From Opitutales bacterium UBA7389 (GTDB taxonomy: Bacteria; Verrucomicrobiota; Verrucomicrobiia; Opitutales; Opitutaceae), in contig DKNL01000302.1 in assembly GCA_002474325.1 (NCBI GenBank), forward strand, positions 1 through 8,815: a stretch of DNA of 8,815 nucleotides. Reading direction: 5' to 3'. The notes below the pieces were generated by a model. It did not search any database. It was not told where the DNA came from and saw only the letters and a program-made list of their open reading frames with translations. Each line of letters opens with the position of its first letter. The stretch's first letter is position 1. The position numbers and the translations under genes were made by a program. Below, piece after piece: positions 1 to 5,226 of this stretch.

Positions 1-255
1 GGCCAGGTGCGATCGGGCAGCCGGAAGGCAAGGTTCTAGAATTTTCAACCAAAGTCGGAATTCCTGAGATTGGTAGCCTTTGCCTTCCCATTGATATATA
101 GCCTCGATAGGCGAATCTAGCTGGGCACAGGCCACGATCCCTTTGGCAACAAGCTCCTCACCAAAGTCTCTCGCTTCATCTGCGGAGTCGAACGTCGTCC
201 AGCAGACAAAAAGAGATGCATCTTCGCGAGTTGCCCTAGAATCCGAATTGGCCAT
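1..255 (-). CDS. cutA: CutA family divalent-cation tolerance protein, partial (C-terminus beyond left edge)
   Basis: Reading the - strand from an ATG at 255 gives 85 codons with no stop before the window edge. The protein looks like CutA1, a small trimeric ferredoxin-like protein linked to copper and divalent-cation tolerance, whose biochemical role is still unsettled. Seen: a first strand LFVCWTTFD (residues 15-23) that lines up with the VVLCTAPD strand of E. coli CutA, including the Cys; the helix DEARDFGEELVAKGIVACAQL typical of the family's first helix and second strand (26-46); and the hallmark IYQWEGK (53-59). E. coli CutA is 112 residues, so roughly 25-30 residues should lie outside the window, including the later part of the metal-binding region. 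No clear SD precedes the start. It is divergent from rpoZ with 85 bases between the two starts. The family call is firm; metal specificity is not inferable. Confidence 0.86.
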   Translation of the reverse strand, partial: MANSDSRATREDASLFVCWTTFDSADEARDFGEELVAKGIVACAQLDSPIEAIYQWEGKGYQSQEFRLWLKILEPCLPAARSHLA

Positions 256-278
256 ATTGGAGAGTGATCAATAATCGC

Positions 279-306
279 TTGACGCTCAATGGCAGCAAGA
301 TAAAAG
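279..306 (+). promoter_or_regulatory. Candidate sigma70-type promoter for rpoZ
   Basis: TTGACG (279-284, five of six matches to the -35 consensus) is followed after 16 bases by TAAAAG (301-306, four of six to the -10 consensus). Transcription would begin near 313, giving a leader of about 28 bases that contains the rpoZ SD. It lies in the 85-base divergent gap between cutA and rpoZ, where a promoter is expected. This is consensus matching by eye only. Confidence 0.45.
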
Positions 307-325
307 GCGGGATTCTATTTATCAG

Positions 326-331
326 AAGGAG
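326..331 (+). promoter_or_regulatory. Strong Shine-Dalgarno site of rpoZ
   Basis: AAGGAG lies nine bases before a TTG codon at 341. It decides the start: no ATG at the right distance opens this frame, and the protein begun at the TTG has the short N-terminus expected for omega. It is one of only two strong SDs in the window; both serve TTG-start genes. Confidence 0.75.
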
Positions 332-340
332 ATAGCCGCA

Positions 341-547
341 TTGAGAGACGATTACATAAAAGAAGCCCAGAAGGTCATCAGCGATCCCAACATTTTAATT
401 AATGTTGTATCGCGGCGCGTTAAACAACTGCGTCATGGCAACCGACCCTTGGTTGAGTCGCTGGAAAAATTGAATGCCGAGGATATCGCCCTCCGCGAGA
501 TCATTGAGGGAAAGATTAGCTACGAAATTGGTGAGGAGAGTCAGTAG
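341..547 (+). CDS. rpoZ: DNA-directed RNA polymerase omega subunit
   Basis: Omega is the small RNA polymerase subunit that wraps the C-terminal tail of beta-prime, helps core assembly, and in some bacteria forms part of a ppGpp site. This 68-residue protein has the family's core in order: the helix NILINVVSRRVKQL (17-30), matching the E. coli segment RFELVLVAARRARQ; a short loop ending in RPLVE (35-39); and EDIALREIIEGKI (47-59), matching the TVIALREIEEGLI block. At 68 residues it is shorter than E. coli omega (91), lacking much of the variable C-terminal tail. The start is a TTG (read as Met) with a strong SD. A terminator follows closely, so it probably forms a short transcript of its own, partly uncoupled from smpB. 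The call rests on the conserved core; I see no competing family. Confidence 0.88.
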   Translation: MRDDYIKEAQKVISDPNILINVVSRRVKQLRHGNRPLVESLEKLNAEDIALREIIEGKISYEIGEESQ

Positions 548-574
548 GGGTAGCAAGAATAGATTTTCAAGATG

Positions 575-601
575 CGCGGCGGGAAACTGCCGCGTTTTTT
601 T
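575..601 (+). terminator. Rho-independent terminator after rpoZ
   Basis: CGCGGCGG (575-582) pairs with CTGCCGCG (587-594) as an eight-pair stem, one pair being G-U, closed by a GAAA tetraloop (583-586) and followed at once by seven T residues (595-601). Stem, GNRA loop and T tract together make a textbook intrinsic terminator. It lies 27 bases after the rpoZ stop and separates rpoZ from the smpB group. Confidence 0.9.
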
Positions 602-644
602 GTTGGTGACCTAGCGAGGTGTCGATTCCTTATAGAAATGTACG

Positions 645-1121
645 ATGGCCCGTAAGAAACAGGATAGAAGTAATCTCACGAAAGAGATACGCAATGCCAA
701 ATCGCGGCGGGACTATTTTGTGGAAGATACTTTCGAGGCGGGGATTGTTCTTACCGGAACTGAGGTCAAGTCTATGAGAGCTGGCAAGGCGTCGCTGAAC
801 GAAGGCTTTTGTCGTTTTGTTGGTCCTGAACTGTTTATCTATGGCGTGCATATCGACGAGTATGCCTGGGGGTCGATGAACAACCACATTCCCCGTAGGG
901 AGCGAAAGCTTCTTCTAAAGAAATCCGAACTGAGAAAGCTCAAGAAGCAAGTGGAATCGGGAGGTAAGGCGATCATCCCTTTGAGGATGTATTTCAAAGA
1001 AGCCTTGGTGAAAGTCGAGATCGGCCTCTGTATTGGCAAAAAGCTCTTTGACAAGCGGGATGACCTTAAAAAGAAAGCGGTCCATCGTGATATAGACCGT
1101 TCGATGAAACCATTTCGTTAG
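645..1121 (+). CDS. smpB: SsrA (tmRNA)-binding protein SmpB
   Basis: SmpB binds the tRNA-like domain of tmRNA and brings it to ribosomes stalled on broken mRNA, so that the nascent chain is tagged for degradation and the ribosome is freed. The 158 residues (E. coli 160) carry the family's blocks in order: RRDYFVEDTFEAGIVLTGTE (21-40) with the GTEVKS turn (38-43), the basic segment RRERKLLLKK (84-93), IPLRMYFKEALVKVEIGL (111-128), and the basic tail GKKLFDKRDDLKKK (131-144) that enters the empty mRNA channel. The last residues lack the RIMK-like ending of E. coli, but the basic helix is intact. There is no SD; GAGGTG at 615-620 is too far upstream. An earlier ATG at 638 in another frame encodes only five codons. 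thrH follows after 29 bases, suggesting cotranscription. No ssrA gene is visible in the window. Confidence 0.95.
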   Translation: MARKKQDRSNLTKEIRNAKSRRDYFVEDTFEAGIVLTGTEVKSMRAGKASLNEGFCRFVGPELFIYGVHIDEYAWGSMNNHIPRRERKLLLKKSELRKLKKQVESGGKAIIPLRMYFKEALVKVEIGLCIGKKLFDKRDDLKKKAVHRDIDRSMKPFR

Positions 1122-1150
1122 TCGTGAAATTTCTAAAACAACCCGTCTGA

Positions 1151-1777
1151 ATGAACGATAGAATAACCGTCGCATGTCTGGACCTGGAGGGCGTTCTGAT
1201 TCCTGAGATATGGATCAATCTGGCCGAGAAGACAGGAATCGAAGAGCTTAAATTGACCACTCGAGACATCGAAGATTACGATGAATTGATGGAAAAGCGA
1301 TTAGAGGTTCTCGATGAGAATGGACTGACTTTGAAGGACTTTCAGGAAGTCGTGGCGACGATGGACCCCTTAGATGGGGCTGGCGAATTTCTGCAATGGC
1401 TGAGAAGCCAGGTAGAAGTCATTATACTTTCTGATACTTTTCGGGAGTTCGCCAAGCCGCTCATAGCGAAACTGGGCCATCCAACTATCTTCTGCCATTC
1501 GCTGGTAGTCGATTCTCAGTCGGGCGTGATCAAAGATTACGCTCTGCGGCAAGCGGATCAGAAGCGCAAAGCGATCCTTGCCTTGAGAGATCTTAATTTC
1601 CAAACGCTTTCGATTGGAGATTCCTATAACGATATTAGCATGCTGGAAGAGGCTGATTCGGGGATCTTCTTCAAACCAACGCACCAAATCACGGAAGAGT
1701 ACCCGACTATCCCAGTTACTCGGAATTACGATGAGCTTAGATCCCACCTTTGCATTAACCACGGGTTTCGCGATTGA
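1151..1777 (+). CDS. thrH: ThrH-type phosphoserine phosphatase / homoserine phosphotransferase (HAD superfamily)
   Basis: In Pseudomonas aeruginosa ThrH dephosphorylates phosphoserine to serine and can pass the phosphate to homoserine. This 208-residue protein (205 there) follows it closely along its length. HAD motifs visible: motif I DLEGVL (11-16), with nucleophile Asp11 and the Glu13 that marks ThrH in place of the second Asp of SerB; the cap region with EKTGI and TTRDI (26-40); motif II SDTF (94-97); a motif III lysine in QKRK (137-140); and motif IV GDSYND (156-161). An in-frame TGA (1148-1150) directly precedes the ATG, so the start cannot be further upstream; no SD is present. It follows smpB by 29 bases and precedes trmL. 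It probably does the last step of serine synthesis here; whether the transferase activity matters in vivo cannot be read from sequence. A separate serB may exist elsewhere. Confidence 0.9.
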   Translation: MNDRITVACLDLEGVLIPEIWINLAEKTGIEELKLTTRDIEDYDELMEKRLEVLDENGLTLKDFQEVVATMDPLDGAGEFLQWLRSQVEVIILSDTFREFAKPLIAKLGHPTIFCHSLVVDSQSGVIKDYALRQADQKRKAILALRDLNFQTLSIGDSYNDISMLEEADSGIFFKPTHQITEEYPTIPVTRNYDELRSHLCINHGFRD

Positions 1778-1834
1778 TTGAAGAGAATTGGCCGCTGGCA
1801 GCTCCCTGTCGGCTTCCAGAGAGCGATTTTTAGA

Positions 1835-2299
1835 ATGATTCACATTGTCCTATTTCAGCCGGAGATCCCACAGAATACGGGAAATATCGGGCGGACTTGT
1901 GCGATAACGGAATCGCGGCTTCATTTGATTCATCCTCTGGGGTTCACTATTCGCGATAAGCATTTAAGGCGCAGCGGAATGGATTATTGGCACAATTTGG
2001 ATATCCAGCATCATGACGATTGGGGCGCCTTTAAGGCTTCTGACTGCGGGCCAAAGAGATTGTTGCTCATGACCACTCATGGTGGTCGTTCGTACTGGGA
2101 TACAGAATACAAAGATGGAGATGGGCTCGTTTTCGGCCGAGAAGGGTCGGGGGCTCCAGACTGGATGCACGATGAGATCGGCAATGAGAATCGCCTCCGG
2201 ATTCCTTTGTATAATGATACGTTGAGATCGCTGAATTTAGCTACCAGCGCGGGTATCGCTATTTATGAAGCAATGCGGCAGTTGAAAGGAAGTCCTTAA
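1835..2299 (+). CDS. trmL: tRNA (cytidine/uridine(34)-2'-O)-methyltransferase TrmL (SPOUT family)
   Basis: TrmL uses S-adenosylmethionine to methylate the 2'-OH of wobble nucleotide 34 in tRNA-Leu isoacceptors. The 154 residues (E. coli 157) show the SPOUT trefoil-knot motifs: HIVLFQPEIPQNTGNIGR at the N-terminus (3-20, with the conserved NTGN), a central LRRSGMDYW resembling E. coli LRRAGLDYH, motif 2 LVFGREGSGAP, and the C-terminal knot block RIPLYNDTLRSLNLATSAG including the S-LNL signature. I place the start at the ATG at 1835, because the family begins directly with this first strand. A longer frame opens at a TTG (1778) touching the thrH stop, but its extra 19 residues match nothing I know in the family and no SD precedes it. 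A weak AGAGAG (1818-1823) lies 11 bases before 1835. Family certain; start likely. Confidence 0.9.
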   Translation: MIHIVLFQPEIPQNTGNIGRTCAITESRLHLIHPLGFTIRDKHLRRSGMDYWHNLDIQHHDDWGAFKASDCGPKRLLLMTTHGGRSYWDTEYKDGDGLVFGREGSGAPDWMHDEIGNENRLRIPLYNDTLRSLNLATSAGIAIYEAMRQLKGSP

Positions 2300-2459
2300 A
2301 TAAGACATAGTTGAAAAAGTCCGTTCCTTCGCTTGCAACTCCGCTTCACACACTCGAATGCGAATTATCCAATGTACTCGAAGTAACCACGCTTGACTTT
2401 AGAAGACGGTATTGAACGGTTAGGCCCTCGCGTAGGAGCATAGAACACGATTTTCACCA
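2300..2459 (+). other. 160-base gap before serS, content unassigned
   Basis: This is the largest gap between the first and last complete genes of the row. No open frame, tRNA or clear terminator is visible. It holds a weak inverted pair AGTTG/CAACT (2309-2313, 2336-2340), a direct pair ACTCGAA (2352-2358 and 2376-2382), two similar pieces starting CGCTT (from 2330 and 2343), and a TTGACT (2393-2398) that could be a -35 box but has no good -10 at normal spacing. AGGAG at 2434-2438 is 21 bases from the serS ATG, too far for an SD. A promoter for the serS-tilS-ftsH run most likely lies here. Confidence 0.4.
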
Positions 2460-3731
2460 ATGATTGACCTGAAACTATTGAGGGAACGACCAGACGACGT
2501 CCGGGCGGGGATTGCCAAGAAGCACAACGATTGCGATCTTGGTGTGGTGTTGGCTGTGGACGAGGAAAGGAGAAAGCTGATCGCTGAAGTCGAGACCCTG
2601 CGTTCCCAACAGAAAGCTGCGAATAATGAAATGGCGAGTTTGCCGAAAGGAAGCCCAGAATTTCTGGAAAAAGTTAAGGAATTGAAATCTGTTTCCGCTG
2701 TGATAAAGGATAAGGATGTTGAGCTCAAGGAACTGGATTCGTCATGGAAAGGCTGCTATCTTAGCATTCCCAATCTTCCCGATGCCTCGGTTCCTGAAGG
2801 TCGCGATGAAAGCGACAATGTTGAGATTAAGCAATGGGGAATTTTACCGGAAAAGCAATCGTATCATATCCCTCACTACGATATGGATTGGCTTGACAAG
2901 ATTCTTGACTTCAAGCGAGGAACGAAGGTCACTGGCGCGGGCTTTCCGTTTTTCGTGGGCGATGGGGCCCGACTAGCTCGTAGCTTGGTGTCCTTTTTTC
3001 TCGACCAGGCGAACGAGGCAGGGATTCAGGAGGTAGCTGTCCCGTACTTCGTAAATGCCGCCAGTGCTACTGCTACCGGCCAGCTTCCGGATAAAGAAGG
3101 GCAGATGTATCAGACCGTTGAGGATGGGCTTTATGCCATTCCGACTGCTGAAGTGCCGCTGACCAATTTCCTGAGGGACGAGATTCTTTCAGAATCGGAC
3201 CTGCCCATTTATCGTTGTGCTTATTCAGCCTGTTTTCGTAGGGAGGCGGGCAGCTATGGAAAAGAGGTCCGAGGCCTGAATCGCGTTCATCAGTTCGACA
3301 AAGTCGAGATACTTAAATGGGTGAAGCCGGAGACGAGCTTTGAGGAATTGGAGTCGTTGCGCGGATATGCGGAAAGCCTGCTACAAGTCTTGGGACTGCC
3401 TTATCGCACTTTGCTGATGTGCGGCGGAGACATGGGCTTCTCGCAAACGAAACAGTACGATTTAGAGGTTTGGGCCATTGGGCAGCAAAAGTGGCTGGAA
3501 GTTTCTAGCTGCAGCAACTTCGAGTCATTTCAATCCCGCAGGGCTCGGATCCGGTATCGTGATTCAGATACCAGTAAAAACGAGTTTGTCCACACATTGA
3601 ATGGTTCTGGTTTGGCTGTGCCCCGCGTCTTTGTAGCCTTGCTTGAGAATGGTTTGCAGGCCGATGGCTCTGTTTTGCTACCAAAGGTTTTGCACTCGTA
3701 TATGGGCAAAGACCGGATTGACTGCTCTTAG
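2460..3731 (+). CDS. serS: Serine--tRNA ligase (seryl-tRNA synthetase, class II)
   Basis: SerRS activates serine with ATP and loads it on tRNA-Ser (and tRNA-Sec where present). The 423 residues (E. coli 430) begin with the family's MIDLKLLRERPD and an N-terminal domain predicted as the antiparallel coiled coil that grips the tRNA-Ser long arm (about 30-100, rich in K, E and L). The class II core follows: motif 1 region around GARLARSLVSFFLDQA (169-184), serine-site TAE (229-231), motif 2 FRREAGSYG (259-267) with catalytic Arg260, the RGLNRVHQFDKVE block (271-283), and motif 3 NGSGLAVPR (381-389) ending in the ATP-binding Arg389. The position before that Arg is Pro where E. coli has Gly; LALPR-type variants exist in other phyla. 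No SD is evident; the start is set by the conserved N-terminus. tilS follows after 38 bases. Confidence 0.97.
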   Translation: MIDLKLLRERPDDVRAGIAKKHNDCDLGVVLAVDEERRKLIAEVETLRSQQKAANNEMASLPKGSPEFLEKVKELKSVSAVIKDKDVELKELDSSWKGCYLSIPNLPDASVPEGRDESDNVEIKQWGILPEKQSYHIPHYDMDWLDKILDFKRGTKVTGAGFPFFVGDGARLARSLVSFFLDQANEAGIQEVAVPYFVNAASATATGQLPDKEGQMYQTVEDGLYAIPTAEVPLTNFLRDEILSESDLPIYRCAYSACFRREAGSYGKEVRGLNRVHQFDKVEILKWVKPETSFEELESLRGYAESLLQVLGLPYRTLLMCGGDMGFSQTKQYDLEVWAIGQQKWLEVSSCSNFESFQSRRARIRYRDSDTSKNEFVHTLNGSGLAVPRVFVALLENGLQADGSVLLPKVLHSYMGKDRIDCS

Positions 3732-3760
3732 TTTGCTTAGCGGGTAGACAGAATCGTATT

Positions 3761-3765
3761 GGAGG
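3761..3765 (+). promoter_or_regulatory. Strong Shine-Dalgarno site of tilS
   Basis: GGAGG lies four bases before a TTG at 3770. The spacing is short but workable, and the strong match supports the TTG as the start where no ATG is available near the expected N-terminus. Confidence 0.6.
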
Positions 3766-3769
3766 CAGC

Positions 3770-5209
3770 TTGACTGATTGGGAAGAGATTGGGAATAGCC
3801 TGGTTCAAATCGCTGGTAGCGATTGGTTGTCCCCAAATTTGAAATCCCGGATTGAGGCGACCGAACATTTGTATGTCGCATGTTCCGGGGGTGCGGATTC
3901 CGTATTTTTGCTCTCGTATTTCGCTACGGTTCGGCGAGGCGAGGATCTAAGCGTTCTACACTTCAATCACAAGCTAAGGGGGCGAGAATCAGACGAAGAC
4001 AAGCAATTCGTGGAATCGATTTGCTCGAGTTTAAACATTCCGCTTATCACGGGTTTTTGGGAACGAGAGGATATCGATTCCTCTGTTTCAGAAGACGAGG
4101 CACGGACAGCTCGCAATGCGTTTTTCTCTGAATACTCGTCAAATAAAGAGTGTGAAACAGCCATTTTGACGGGCCATCATGCGGGCGATGTTCTGGAGAC
4201 CATGCTCATGCGAATTTCACGAGGTAGCGGCTTGCAAGGTTTGACTGCACCTAGGGAAGTTTCGAGGGGTCCGGATGGTTTGATATTCTTTAGACCGTTG
4301 CTGAGGCTAAGAAAGGACAAGATTGTCGATTTTCTTAGGCAAGTGGGGGCTGAGTGGCGAGAAGATGCGAGCAATCAGACGGATGCCTACTATCGGAACC
4401 GGCTGCGATCGAGCGTAATCCCAAATTGGGAAAGCGTTTCGGATCGACCCGTTCAGGAGGGGGCGGTGACCGCTCGGGCTCTGCTTGAGGACGATTGGGA
4501 AGCCTTGGAATATTCATTCGATGACGCGTGGAAGACAATGATTCTCGATGATGAGTATCGATTGGCTTGGGCCGCGACGCGCACTCAGCCGCGGGCTTTC
4601 CAGCGGCGGGCGTTGAATCGGCTTGTCGAAACGGAAACCGGAAGCTGCTTGGCCTTGGCTAGTGTGGAAACCATTCTTGAATCCCTGAGAACTGGTGAAG
4701 ATTTCAAGACGAATGTCACGGCTTCGCATTGGGTTGTTGGTAATGAAACGAATGGAATCAGGGTAATCAGTGATTCGGTTTCATTTTCATGGGATGAATT
4801 GTGCCTTCCAGATGATTGCACGATGTTTCTGCCTGACGGCTCGGTTCTTAGTGCGAAAAGGGTTTATGTGGATGAAGACCTGTTTGATAGCATCCGTTCA
4901 GGGGCCCACTCTCATGATAGCGTGGTTTTCATTAAATCTGATGAGAAACATTCTTCATCGGTGAGGGTCAGACTCTGTTTGACAGGTGATGCTTATCAGG
5001 CGATGGGGAGGGGATCCTCGGCCAAATTAAAGGATTTGTTAAGCGACCGAAAGATACCGATAGAAAAACGAAAACAATTGCCTGTCGTACTGAATAGTAG
5101 TGACGAGATTTTATGGGTTCCTGGGCTTCCGCCCAATCTATGGGCAACTTTGACTGCTGATACTAGACAAGCGTTGCGGTTGACTTACGAAGAATGCCCG
5201 GCAGGTTAG
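3770..5209 (+). CDS. tilS: tRNA(Ile)-lysidine synthase TilS
   Basis: TilS joins lysine to C34 of the CAU-anticodon tRNA-Ile, switching it from reading AUG to AUA and its identity from Met to Ile; it is normally essential. The 479 residues (E. coli 432) start with an N-type ATP-pyrophosphatase domain: PP-loop SGGADS (39-44), the strand VLHFNHKLRG (62-71), EDEARTAR (108-115), GHHAGDVLETMLMRISRGSGLQGL (135-158, given here only as the signature region) and the NQTDAYYRNRLR block (202-213). A middle domain (about 235-325) and a C-terminal domain (about 398-475, with LPVVLNSSDEILWVPG) match the usual substrate-binding parts. In the HHxDDQ-like signature the first Asp is Gly139 and the Gln is Val141; Asp140 and the following ET are kept, a pattern seen in shorter TilS proteins as well. 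Start is TTG with SD GGAGG. ftsH begins 17 bases after the stop. Confidence 0.93.
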   Translation: MTDWEEIGNSLVQIAGSDWLSPNLKSRIEATEHLYVACSGGADSVFLLSYFATVRRGEDLSVLHFNHKLRGRESDEDKQFVESICSSLNIPLITGFWEREDIDSSVSEDEARTARNAFFSEYSSNKECETAILTGHHAGDVLETMLMRISRGSGLQGLTAPREVSRGPDGLIFFRPLLRLRKDKIVDFLRQVGAEWREDASNQTDAYYRNRLRSSVIPNWESVSDRPVQEGAVTARALLEDDWEALEYSFDDAWKTMILDDEYRLAWAATRTQPRAFQRRALNRLVETETGSCLALASVETILESLRTGEDFKTNVTASHWVVGNETNGIRVISDSVSFSWDELCLPDDCTMFLPDGSVLSAKRVYVDEDLFDSIRSGAHSHDSVVFIKSDEKHSSSVRVRLCLTGDAYQAMGRGSSAKLKDLLSDRKIPIEKRKQLPVVLNSSDEILWVPGLPPNLWATLTADTRQALRLTYEECPAG

Positions 5210-5226
5210 CGAATGTAGATTAATAA

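Noticed and set aside
1370..1843. 157-codon - strand frame across thrH and the trmL leader
   Set aside because: Antisense to a well-matched thrH; no recognisable motif and no SD.
2300..2459. T-box riboswitch or tmRNA gene before serS
   Set aside because: No T-box core sequence, no antiterminator or terminator pair, and no tRNA-like acceptor or TPsiC-like segment is visible.
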